A stretch of DNA of 7,534 nucleotides from an uncultured delta proteobacterium (GTDB lineage Bacteria > Myxococcota_A > Bradymonadia > REDH01): assembly GCA_903873545.1 (NCBI GenBank), contig CAIQPA010000078.1, positions 1 to 7,534 of the forward strand, in the 5' to 3' direction. This document shows positions 1 to 6,330 of the stretch, piece by piece (position 1 is the stretch's first letter; every line of letters begins with the position of its first letter). Position numbers and translations under genes: made by a program. The notes under the pieces are model-generated. The model was given only the letters and a program-made list of their open reading frames with translations, was not told the DNA's origin and searched no databases.

Positions 1-494
1 GCCGCAATCAGCTCTGCCTCAACCTCGAGGTCACAGAGCAGCGGCCAGAGTGGCCCGGAGGCCTGCGGTTCCTGGAGCGGCTCGGAGCGTCCGAGCCGGG
101 CTGCGAGCTGCCCGACGAGTGTGGCAAAAGCGGCACCTTCGCTTCCGTGGGCGAGGGGCAGGGACCAGGCCTGAGCTGCGCCGGGGTCTGCCATCGGCTG
201 GAGTTCCAGGTCGACCCGGAGCCCCTCGTCGGACTGTGCCACAGCGCCTGTGAGCACCCAGTCGGCGGCGGCGGCCTCGGCCTCTCCCTCGAGGACGCTC
301 TGCGGCAGAGCCCCTCCGGGCCGGACCAAACGCCCGGAGCCGGAATCGCGCCAGAGCGGTGCGACGGTCGCAACCGTGCCCGCAAGCGACCTGCTCAACA
401 GCTGCGGGAGCTGCCGTGCCCAGACGCCGAGAGCGGCTTCGTCGCCGAGCGCTGCAAAGGGCAGCAGGAGGAGTCGCAGAGCAGGTACAGTCAT
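1..494 (-). CDS. Partial protein with TolB/FlgO-like N-terminal domain (C-terminus beyond window)
   Basis: The frame stays open from an ATG at 494 to the window edge, giving 164 residues plus two bases. The start of the protein (LRLLLLPFAAL, about residues 6-16) looks like the first beta strand of the TolB N-terminal/FlgO-like fold. Residues 79-100 (WVLTGAVAQ, then GLRVDLELQ) match that fold's typical 'Y/WVL-G-V ... RV-L-L' hairpin. In many proteobacterial and myxobacterial proteins this domain precedes TPR repeats or follows a cyclase or kinase domain; what follows here cannot be seen. Codon use favours G/C in third positions. The ATG was chosen because it puts the first strand at the N-terminus, but there is no good Shine-Dalgarno sequence and the frame stays open further upstream, including an in-frame TTG near 557. 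No convincing signal peptide is visible. Coding status is fairly sure; the domain assignment is inference from pattern. Confidence 0.65.
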   Translation of the reverse strand, partial: MTVPALRLLLLPFAALGDEAALGVWARQLPQLLSRSLAGTVATVAPLWRDSGSGRLVRPGGALPQSVLEGEAEAAAADWVLTGAVAQSDEGLRVDLELQPMADPGAAQAWSLPLAHGSEGAAFATLVGQLAARLGRSEPLQEPQASGPLWPLLCDLEVEAELIA

Positions 495-663
495 CCGGTC
501 CGGGCAGGCGTTGTCGAGCGGGAGACCGAAACTGCCACCCGCGACCCCCCCTGTCAACGCATGAGGTTGCGCGGTGCATGGGAAGGTTGAGGATTCGAAC
601 GGATCGGTCTACCTCCGCGCGGGCGCCTCAGCGGTTGGGGCGCGCCTGCTGCTGGCTGACCTT
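495..663. other. Divergent intergenic region between the TolB-like gene and pyrD
   Basis: These 169 bases separate two divergent genes and should hold both promoters. On the minus strand there is a TTGACA at 557-552. On the plus strand a weak pair TTGAGG (587-592) and TACCTC (610-615), spaced 17, could serve pyrD, but the -10 match is poor. A GTG at 574, in frame with pyrD and 7 bases after GAGG (563-566), could lengthen PyrD by 30 residues. No terminator hairpin or RNA gene was found. Confidence 0.4.
529..557 (-). promoter_or_regulatory. Possible sigma70-type promoter for the TolB-like gene
   Basis: The minus strand carries a perfect -35 hexamer TTGACA (557-552). Seventeen bases downstream is CAGTTT (534-529), a poor -10 match. 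If used, transcription would begin near 522, leaving about 28 bases before the ATG at 494, a sensible leader length. The spacer holds a run of seven G residues. One perfect hexamer in a GC-rich gap can be chance. Confidence 0.25.
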
Positions 664-1797
664 ATGGCGCTCCTCTGGCGATGCATTCGTGCGGTCCTCT
701 TCCGGCTCGACCCGGAGCGTGCCCATCATCTGTCGATGGCGATTTTTGCGGCCCTCTGTGCGCTGCCCGGCGCGACGCCCCTGTTAGGTCGACTGCTGCA
801 GGTGCGTGATCCACGGCTGGCGGTACGCTGCTTCGGGCTCGACTTCGAGACGCCCGTGGGATTGGCCGCCGGCTTCGACAAAGAGGCGAGATGGCATTCC
901 TGTCTGGGGGCGCTCGGCTTCGGCTCCATTGAGGTGGGGACGGTGACCGCGCTCGCGCAGCCGGGGAACCCAAAGCCGCGCCTCTTCCGGCTCGCACCGG
1001 ACCGCGCGCTGCTGAACCGCTTCGGTTTCAACAATGACGGTGCCGCCGCAGCCGCGAAGCGTCTCGAGGCGCGAGGCGCGGGCTACCGGCTGGGCGTCAA
1101 CATCGGGCGCAACAAAGAGGTCGCCAACGAGGCGGCGAACGAAAACTATCTGGCTGCGCTCCGAGAGGTCTGGGCGGGTGCCGACTACATCGCAGTCAAT
1201 GTCAGCTCGCCCAACACGCCGGGTCTTCGAGGGCTGCAGAATGCCGACGCGCTGGGCGAACTGCTCGCGGCAGTCTGTGCAGAGAATCGGGCGCTCGCGC
1301 TGGCCTCGGGAGGAGCGGAAAAGCCGGTGCTGGTGAAGATTGCGCCCGATCTCGACGACGAGCAGCTCGACGGCATCGCTGACCTCGCGCTGCAGCACCC
1401 CGTTGCCGGAATCATCGCGACCAACACGACACTCGGGCGCGCAGGGCTCGCAACGCCCGCATCAGAGGTTGCGTCGCTGGGTGCCGGCGGCCTCTCCGGT
1501 GCGCCCCTGACTGCCATCAGTCGCCGCGTCGTCGCCCGGCTCTACCTGCGGCTGCAGGGCCGCCTTCCCATCATCGGCGTGGGTGGCATCAGCAACGCAG
1601 CAGAGGCCTTCGAGATGATGCGCGCCGGCGCCTCACTGGTGCAGGTCTATTCCGGCTTCATCTATGAAGGGCCGCTCATGCCGCGAAACATGGCACTCGG
1701 TCTGCTGCAGCGCGTCGGAGGCCGTTCCATTTCCGTGATTGTCGGCGAGGCTGCTTCGTTGTACGGTGGCGCGTCGCTCTCGCTGGAGGAAGCGTGA
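664..1797 (+). CDS. pyrD: Class 2 (quinone-dependent) dihydroorotate dehydrogenase
   Basis: PyrD oxidises dihydroorotate to orotate, the fourth step of UMP synthesis, passing electrons through FMN to membrane quinone. The 377-residue product aligns along its length with E. coli PyrD from memory. Class 2 marks include the membrane-association segment ending FRLDPERAHHL (about 13-23), AAGFDKE (68-74), GFGSIEVGTVT (85-95), QPGNPKPRLFRL (99-110), NRFGFNND (118-125), GVNIGRNK (144-151), the catalytic-serine motif NVSSPNTPGLR (179-189; Ser181/182), KIAPDL (225-230), ATNTTLGR (252-259), GGLSG (275-279) and the FMN-phosphate region GVGGIS...AGASLVQVYSGF (305-332). It is somewhat longer than the 336-residue E. 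coli enzyme, mainly by an insert near 205-220 and a C-terminal tail of about 20 residues. The ATG at 664 was chosen because it matches the family N-terminus, although it lacks a clear Shine-Dalgarno; GTG 574 is the alternative. The stop overlaps the next start. Confidence 0.96.
   Translation: MALLWRCIRAVLFRLDPERAHHLSMAIFAALCALPGATPLLGRLLQVRDPRLAVRCFGLDFETPVGLAAGFDKEARWHSCLGALGFGSIEVGTVTALAQPGNPKPRLFRLAPDRALLNRFGFNNDGAAAAAKRLEARGAGYRLGVNIGRNKEVANEAANENYLAALREVWAGADYIAVNVSSPNTPGLRGLQNADALGELLAAVCAENRALALASGGAEKPVLVKIAPDLDDEQLDGIADLALQHPVAGIIATNTTLGRAGLATPASEVASLGAGGLSGAPLTAISRRVVARLYLRLQGRLPIIGVGGISNAAEAFEMMRAGASLVQVYSGFIYEGPLMPRNMALGLLQRVGGRSISVIVGEAASLYGGASLSLEEA
1785..1797 (+). promoter_or_regulatory. 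Ribosome binding site and GTGA start/stop overlap coupling pyrD to the next gene
   Basis: GGAGGA at 1785-1790 lies inside the last pyrD codons, just ahead of GTG at 1794. The GTGA at 1794-1797 holds both the start codon of the downstream gene and the TGA stop of pyrD. This arrangement usually indicates translational coupling and fixes the downstream start. The 3-4 base spacing is a little short. Confidence 0.75.
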
Positions 1798-3959
1798 CAG
1801 CCTCGTTCGACGTTGTACTCATCGGATTTCCGGAGGGACCCAAAGCCGGAGCAACACCCGCGGAGGCACTCTCGCAGGTCTTCGGCGTTCCCATGGACCA
1901 GGCCGAGAAGGTGGTGGCGCGCATGCCCACTGCGATCCGTAAGGGCGTCGCGGAGGGCGACTTCCGAAAGTTCAATGGCGCCTTCACCTTTATGGGCGCG
2001 GTCGGTGAGTTCCGTCCCGCCTCTGGCGATGGGCCGGTGCTTCCCCTCGGTCGCCCAGCAACAGCGCCGATACCTGCGCCGGTCGTGCCCGCACCGGTCG
2101 TCACAGCGTCGGTCCCCAGCGCCCGCGTGAGCGAGCCGTCGGGTGCGAGCGAGCTTGCGCGCATTGGTCTTGCGAAGGCCCGCGTCGACCAGGTCTCGGG
2201 TGCTGTCGTTGGCCTGCGGTCCTCCGGGTCGGTGCCGATCATCGAGCGCTCCCGTCCATCAGGCTCGGCCGCCGTGGTCGAAGGCTCAAGCGGCTTCCTC
2301 GACGAGGAGCTCGATGCGCTCCCGACGGGCGAGGGCTGGAGTGATCAGATTGAGGCTGCGCCCGCCTTCGACAGCCTGCAGGGGCTGCCCGTTGCGGCCG
2401 ACCCGGGCTTGGACCAGCCCCTTGGAGGATTTGGCGCCTGGCAGCCTGCTGAACAGAGCCCTGAAACCGAGCCGCTGCGCGCGGAGCCCGAGCATCTCCC
2501 GGCGCCCATGCTCGGCGCCGCGCCCGGCCGTAGGCTGGTGATCGAGACGGGCTCGGTCCCCCAGTCGCCCTCCATCGCCGCCTACTTCAAGGAGCCGCCG
2601 CCGTCGACTGCCCCGCCAGTGGCTGCCTACGCCTCGCTCGACGCGGTAGATGAGATGGCAGCGTCGCTCTTCGGAGGCTCGCCCGAGGCCGGCCGCGGTA
2701 CAGGCGATGAGATCCTTTTCGGCGACCCCCTCGACTTCGCTCTCGACCCGCTCGGCGTCAGCATGAGCACCGGTGCCATCGAACCCGACCGCCCACCTGC
2801 CGCCACCGCCTCCGCGGTACGGCACCCCTGGTCGCGGGGCTCAGGCAACGCGCTCGCGCTTCTGTCGCCGAGTGCCAACCTCCCCGCGGTCGAGCAGGGA
2901 TCGAGCGGTGCGGTCGTACGGGCCACGGCATCCGTCGCGGCTCTGCCTTCCGGCGACCCAAACGACGCCTCCCGCGTTCCTGGGCTCGGCGGCGCGCTCG
3001 ATGTCTTCAGCGGGTCATACGCCCCAACGAACGAGCCTGCGCCTGGCGCGCCCTCGTCTGGCTTGCCCAAGGTCGATTTGGCGGCAGCAGGCAGGCGAGA
3101 ACTTTCTGGTGCAGCTGCGGCCGTCAGGCCCGCGCTTTCGCTCACACCCGGCGAATCGGGCGCGGAGGCGAAGAGCGGTCGGCGCCCCGCTCCTCAGCCC
3201 AAGGCTGCGATCCGCAGAGGACCTCTTGCAGACAAGAGCTTCAACGAGAGCATCGGCTACTGCCTCACGCTGCCGCTCCAACCGTCGGGCTACTACTGGG
3301 TGGGTTTCGGGTCGATCTTCGGACTGCTTGGCTATCTCGGTGTGGGCGTCGGCCATGTGATGCTCTTTGCGGGGCTGCCCCTCATGCTCATTGGGATGCT
3401 GGGAACGGTTGCCTTTGCCTTCGGCATCTTCGCAGCCTGCATGCGTGCCACACTGGCGGGAGAGAAGGATGTAGATGCTCCTCCACCCTTCGGTGGAATG
3501 GTCTCCTTCCTGCTCAACGCAACCCCGCTCGTTGTCTGCGCGATGCTTCTCGGTGGTGCCAGCCTCGGCTGGCTCGGGACCAAGGCCGATGCCGTGCGGG
3601 ATAACCCGATGATGACCATCATGACCACCTTCGTCCTCGGTGCACCGCTCGCCTATTGGCCGATGGCGCTGGCCTTTGCGGTCAAGTCGGGGGCGCCTAC
3701 CAAGGTGTTCGCCTTCGGCACAGTCATCGGGCAGATCGTTGCTGTGCTGTCGCACTACGTCCTCGTCGTGTTTCTTGGAGCTGTCGCGCTGTTTGTCGTG
3801 TTTGCCGGGCTCACCGAAGCGGTTGGCACGGTCTCGTTGCCGCTGCTTCAGGCGCTCGGAGGGCTCGTGGCCGGTGCAGCGCTCATGATTGCCCACGGCG
3901 TGATGGGCGGTCTCATGGGCAAGCTGCTTCACGACGACCCGAACATGTTCGACCGCTAG
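1794..3959 (+). CDS. Membrane protein with N-terminal ribosomal L7/L12 C-terminal-like domain
   Basis: The product has 721 residues in three parts. Residues 4-75 resemble the C-terminal domain of ribosomal protein L7/L12: a strand (FDVVLIG), a helix with EALSQVFG, a helix with QAEKVVARMPTAIRKGV, and a last strand after MGAVGEF. The typical 'A--LV---P--++-GV' pattern is present. Residues about 76-480 are a low-complexity, probably disordered stretch rich in Pro, Ala, Ser and Gly, with a few acidic-hydrophobic islands such as FLDEELDALP (168-177) and DEILFGDPLDFALDPLG (305-321). Residues about 481-721 are integral membrane, with about six or seven helices (near 500-518, 521-549, 570-594, 606-630, 637-676 as one or two, and 682-708). 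The loop RATLAGEKDVDAPPPF (551-566) recalls DUF4013-like membrane domains, tentatively. Without a signal peptide, the L7/L12-like head and linker are probably cytoplasmic. The function is unknown. It is coupled to pyrD by a 4-base overlap, which may be operon economy only. Confidence 0.88.
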   Translation: MTASFDVVLIGFPEGPKAGATPAEALSQVFGVPMDQAEKVVARMPTAIRKGVAEGDFRKFNGAFTFMGAVGEFRPASGDGPVLPLGRPATAPIPAPVVPAPVVTASVPSARVSEPSGASELARIGLAKARVDQVSGAVVGLRSSGSVPIIERSRPSGSAAVVEGSSGFLDEELDALPTGEGWSDQIEAAPAFDSLQGLPVAADPGLDQPLGGFGAWQPAEQSPETEPLRAEPEHLPAPMLGAAPGRRLVIETGSVPQSPSIAAYFKEPPPSTAPPVAAYASLDAVDEMAASLFGGSPEAGRGTGDEILFGDPLDFALDPLGVSMSTGAIEPDRPPAATASAVRHPWSRGSGNALALLSPSANLPAVEQGSSGAVVRATASVAALPSGDPNDASRVPGLGGALDVFSGSYAPTNEPAPGAPSSGLPKVDLAAAGRRELSGAAAAVRPALSLTPGESGAEAKSGRRPAPQPKAAIRRGPLADKSFNESIGYCLTLPLQPSGYYWVGFGSIFGLLGYLGVGVGHVMLFAGLPLMLIGMLGTVAFAFGIFAACMRATLAGEKDVDAPPPFGGMVSFLLNATPLVVCAMLLGGASLGWLGTKADAVRDNPMMTIMTTFVLGAPLAYWPMALAFAVKSGAPTKVFAFGTVIGQIVAVLSHYVLVVFLGAVALFVVFAGLTEAVGTVSLPLLQALGGLVAGAALMIAHGVMGGLMGKLLHDDPNMFDR

Positions 3960-3975
3960 CCCCCTCCTTCGTTGC

Positions 3976-3996
3976 CCCCTGCAGGGGTAGCGGCTA
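3976..3996. repeat. Two adjacent small palindromes in the gap before the PEGA gene
   Basis: CCCCTGCAGGGG (3976-3987) is a perfect 12-base palindrome. It is followed at once by TAGC-G-GCTA (3988-3996), a second inverted repeat around one base. They fill part of the 71-base gap after the L7/L12-like fusion gene. No T-run follows, so an intrinsic terminator is unlikely. A protein-binding site or an RNA processing hairpin is possible, but such palindromes also arise by chance in GC-rich DNA. Confidence 0.35.
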
Positions 3997-4030
3997 CGGC
4001 GCTCGAACCATCTCTCCTTGGAGCCTGCGC

Positions 4031-4768
4031 GTGTATCGCAACCCTCTCGCCCGCCTCGCCGCTCGTGCCGCTCGGCTCTCGCTCGCCCTGCTGCTGGTGA
4101 GCCTGTCCGTTCCTGCCGCGCCGAGCCCGCTCGAGGCCAAGCCGCGCGCGTCGCGGCGCGGGCAGGGCCAGGCCCGCCTCATCATCATCACCAATTTCGA
4201 TGCGACCGAGATTGAGATCGGCAAGACCTCCTATCCCTACGAGTACATCTTCGGCGATCAGCAGGGCATGATTGTTCCTGCCAATGTGACCTTCCGGCTC
4301 GTCGTCTCCACCTCGCCCGAGAAGCGGCGCACCTTCAACCTCAACCTCAACGAGGGCGAAACCCGCGTCCTGGTTGTGGATCTCGAGAACATGGGTGCCG
4401 TTGCCGCAGCGCCGCCCAAGCCGCAGTCCAAGACAGAGCCGGTCGAGACAGCGCCTGCAGCGGAGGGCTCGGCAGAGACACTCACGGGTTTCCTCGGCGT
4501 GGCCTCCACGCCACGCGGGACTGTGGTCATCGATGGCGCCCCATCGGAGCACAAGACGCCTGCGCGACGCATCGAGCTGCCGGCCGGACAACACACTGTT
4601 CAGGTCCAGTTCGACGACGGAGCGATGTCGGAAACAAAGAACGTCCTGATCCGCTCGGGCATCAACACGAGCGTCTACTTCCGGCCTCCGACGGGTGGCA
4701 CAGGGGAGGCGAGCGACCGCGCTCCTTCCGCGGCGACGCCGAGCATCGCGCCGGCTCCGCCCAAGTAG
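4031..4768 (+). CDS. Exported protein with tandem PEGA-type beta domains
   Basis: The product has 245 residues. The GTG at 4031 was chosen because TTGGAG (4018-4023) sits seven bases ahead and because it starts a good Sec signal peptide: a basic n-region with several Arg (3-15), a hydrophobic core LSLALLLVSL (16-25) and likely cleavage near residues 30-36. Residues 153-218 form a clear PEGA domain: GFLGVASTPRGTVVIDG, then TPARRIELPAGQHTVQVQF, then a strand pair ending NTSVYF. PEGA domains are small surface or periplasmic beta modules common in deltaproteobacteria. Residues 48-119 (ARLIIITNFDATEIEIG ... GETRVLVVDL) look like a second, divergent copy. The two are joined by a Pro/Ala/Lys linker (about 122-148), and the tail is Pro/Ala-rich. 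There is no lipobox, so a soluble periplasmic or secreted location is inferred. It lies 71 bases after the fusion gene on the same strand. The binding partner is unknown. Confidence 0.85.
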   Translation: MYRNPLARLAARAARLSLALLLVSLSVPAAPSPLEAKPRASRRGQGQARLIIITNFDATEIEIGKTSYPYEYIFGDQQGMIVPANVTFRLVVSTSPEKRRTFNLNLNEGETRVLVVDLENMGAVAAAPPKPQSKTEPVETAPAAEGSAETLTGFLGVASTPRGTVVIDGAPSEHKTPARRIELPAGQHTVQVQFDDGAMSETKNVLIRSGINTSVYFRPPTGGTGEASDRAPSAATPSIAPAPPK

Positions 4769-4776
4769 TTCGCCTG

Positions 4777-4793
4777 CCGCCTAGTGCTGGCGG
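4777..4793. terminator. Weak hairpin at the convergent gene junction
   Basis: CCGCC (4777-4781) pairs with GGCGG (4789-4793) around a 7-base loop. It lies in the junction where the plus-strand PEGA gene stops (4768) and the minus-strand lipoprotein gene stops (4781). It includes that TAG stop and could slow transcription from both sides. There is no T-run on either strand, and the stem is only five pairs, so it is not a standard intrinsic terminator. Confidence 0.2.
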
Positions 4794-6034
4794 AAGGTGA
4801 TCGCTGGGGCCAGCGCCGCAATCGGCGCGCCGTCCACCCAGGGACGGTAGCTCTCGTCCGCTGCGAGGAAGACCTTGAAGAAGGCCACGGCCGTCTGCGC
4901 GGCGAAGTTGCGGCCGACGGTGGCATCGGAGCCCTGACCGCAGGTGGTGCAGAGAAAGCCGCAGTCGTCGACGAAGTCGAGGTGGCCCGCATCGCCAACG
5001 AGGTACTCGAAGGCTGGCGCCCCCGCGGCGTCGAAGTAGGCTTGATAGTTGTCGGCGGCAGGAGCGCATGCGGGTCCAAATCCGCCAAACGTCGTCTCGC
5101 CGCCGCGGCCGGCGCCTACTGCGGCGAAGGGGACGGTCAGCTCACCCATCCGCTCGGGGGTCAGGCTGGGGTAGGCGACCGGGTCGTTGCCCCCAAACGG
5201 CGGGCCGGAGTCGACGGGATCGATACCGAAGACTGCCTTGATGCGCGGGTCGAGGATGGCGGCGTAGATGCTCTGCTTGCCGCCGCGCGAGTGGCCTGTG
5301 ACACCGATGTTGTCGAGGTCGAGGTGACCGAAGAGCGCCGAACCCGAACGGGCGTTCTCGGCCGCGGCCCAGTCGATGGTGGCGACCACAATCTGCGCCA
5401 GCGCGGTGTGCGACAGGGCGTTGAAGAGGCTGTCGCCGTAGCTCGGCGAAACCACCACAAAACCGTGCGACGCGAGCCGGTCGCCCAGCACATTGTAGCC
5501 CTCGCCATTGAGCTGAAATCCGTGGCTCAAGACCACGAGCGGGAAGGGGCCCGCGGCGAGGTCGGAGGGCAGGTAGATACGCACATCCATGGTCCTTTCA
5601 CCAGCCGCGTAGGTCACGGTGTAGGAGGTGTCTGTCTGGTCGGAGGTGTAGGGGCCGGGAGCGGTCGGCGGATTCGGAATCGTTACCGTTCCGGTGTCGG
5701 CAGTCGTGTCAGCGGCGGTGTCGGCGGCGGTGTCGGCGGCGGTGTCGGCAGTCGTGTCAGCGGCGGTATCGGTTGCATCCTCCGTGACGTCATCCATCGC
5801 GCTATCGGTTGTTGCGTCGGCATCGCCGTCGAACTGGATGTCGATCTCGATGCGGGCATCCTCTTCGGTTGTGTCGGTGGCGCCGGAGCCGCCCGCATCG
5901 CTCGCGCCGGAGCCATCCGCGGCGTCGGCAACGACCGAGGCATCCTGGTCGATGGAGACGCCGCTCGACGGTGAGGTGGAGCAGGCGGCCAGGACTGCGA
6001 GCGAAAGGAGAGTCGGCAGCAGGTTGCAGCGCAT
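4781..6034 (-). CDS. Chlorophyllase-family alpha/beta-hydrolase lipoprotein
   Basis: The product has 417 residues. The ATG at 6034 follows GAGGAA (6044-6039) and opens a lipoprotein signal peptide with lipobox LAAC, so Cys18 is the acylated residue; Ser at +2 suggests the outer membrane. Residues about 20-125 are an acidic Asp/Thr/Ala-rich linker holding a tandem repeat. The catalytic domain (about 135-395) has LVVLSHGF (166-173), LASHGFVVVSPSYGD (187-201), the nucleophile motif GHSRGGK (247-253, Ser249), FGIDPVDSG (269-277, candidate acid Asp272 or Asp275) and GDAGHLDFVDD (347-357, His351). The GHSRGG, IDPVD and GH-D--DD set, with a Cys-rich segment before an F--Q-AVAFFKVFL helix, matches plant chlorophyllases and their bacterial relatives better than generic esterases. 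The substrate is unknown, and chlorophyll is not implied: some sort of ester hydrolysis at the cell surface is the inference. Cys323, 358, 362 and 365 may form disulfides. A gene upstream on the same strand ends 53 bases away. Confidence 0.9.
   Translation of the reverse strand: MRCNLLPTLLSLAVLAACSTSPSSGVSIDQDASVVADAADGSGASDAGGSGATDTTEEDARIEIDIQFDGDADATTDSAMDDVTEDATDTAADTTADTAADTAADTAADTTADTGTVTIPNPPTAPGPYTSDQTDTSYTVTYAAGERTMDVRIYLPSDLAAGPFPLVVLSHGFQLNGEGYNVLGDRLASHGFVVVSPSYGDSLFNALSHTALAQIVVATIDWAAAENARSGSALFGHLDLDNIGVTGHSRGGKQSIYAAILDPRIKAVFGIDPVDSGPPFGGNDPVAYPSLTPERMGELTVPFAAVGAGRGGETTFGGFGPACAPAADNYQAYFDAAGAPAFEYLVGDAGHLDFVDDCGFLCTTCGQGSDATVGRNFAAQTAVAFFKVFLAADESYRPWVDGAPIAALAPAITFRQH
5694..5765 (-). 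repeat. 12-bp tandem repeat, six units, in the lipoprotein linker
   Basis: On the plus strand six 12-base units run without a gap. With A = GTGTCGGCAGTC, B = GTGTCAGCGGCG and C = GTGTCGGCGGCG, the order is A B C C A B. A degenerate seventh unit follows (5766-5777). On the coding strand they encode six AADT or TADT tetrapeptides (residues 91-114). Because 12 is a multiple of three, gain or loss of a unit changes linker length but keeps the frame. Confidence 0.92.
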
Positions 6035-6087
6035 GTCGTTCCTCGTTTGTGGGAGTTGGCCCACTCTACGCCTCGAACAGCCGCCGT

Positions 6088-6330
6088 TCAATCTGACTTT
6101 GCGGTACTCTTGGCGCCGCTCGCTCCTGCGATCGCGCGTGCGGAGGCGCACACCTGCTGCGCAGCCTTCACGGCCGCGCCTGTTGCCTTCGCCTCGGGGC
6201 GCTGCGCATCCACAAGCAGCCAGACGATTGCCACTGCGACAACCGCCAGCAGCGTCCGCGGTGAGCGGAGCTTGGCCAGCAATTCGGGTTCTCGGAGTCC
6301 GTCGGCGGCTCGCACGCGCTTCTCCTGCAT
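6088..6330 (-). CDS. Putative small single-pass membrane protein
   Basis: From an ATG at 6330 this gives 80 residues; a GTG at 6360 would add ten. A basic N-terminal part (about 1-26) is followed by one hydrophobic helix, LLAVVAVAIVWLLVDA (27-42), then an Ala/Lys-rich tail with a single Cys. The positive side precedes the helix, so the N-terminus is probably inside and the tail outside. Neither start has a good Shine-Dalgarno; ATG 6330 is preferred because the added N-terminal segment has unlike, less GC-rich codons and crowds the divergent gene. Its stop lies 53 bases upstream of the lipoprotein start, so the two could be co-transcribed. No family was recognised. Support is the membrane helix, mostly G/C third positions and the fit to a gap otherwise empty for about 340 bases; it could still be a chance frame. 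Confidence 0.5.
   Translation of the reverse strand: MQEKRVRAADGLREPELLAKLRSPRTLLAVVAVAIVWLLVDAQRPEAKATGAAVKAAQQVCASARAIAGASGAKSTAKSD

Noticed and set aside
31..579. Minus-strand Arg/Ala-rich frame of 182 residues and plus-strand frames at the left end
   Set aside because: Compositions are shadow-like. The third minus frame from 494 reads as a real TolB-like protein across the same bases.
591..600. GGATTCGAAC, which resembles a tRNA T-loop on the minus strand
   Set aside because: The flanks do not form a T-stem (only one pair holds) and no anticodon or acceptor arms can be folded; taken as chance.
3015..3932. Minus-strand frame of 305 residues opposite the membrane protein
   Set aside because: It is rich in His, Arg and Glu, as expected for the antisense of membrane-helix codons, and shows no recognisable motif.
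3656..4030. N-terminal 125 residues of the frame that continues into the PEGA protein
   Set aside because: This part overlaps the membrane-helix coding end of the upstream gene in another frame, is Arg/Ala-rich without domain signal, and a good ribosome binding site and signal peptide place the start at 4031.
5694..5765. CRISPR-like array
   Set aside because: The units are 12 bases, contiguous and without spacers, and lie in frame inside a coding region, so this is a coding tandem repeat.
4784..5974. Long plus-strand open frame of 396 residues opposite the lipoprotein gene
   Set aside because: It is the antisense shadow of a convincing hydrolase. Its Val/Gly-rich part simply reads the repeat region and no domain is visible; GC-rich DNA gives many such frames.
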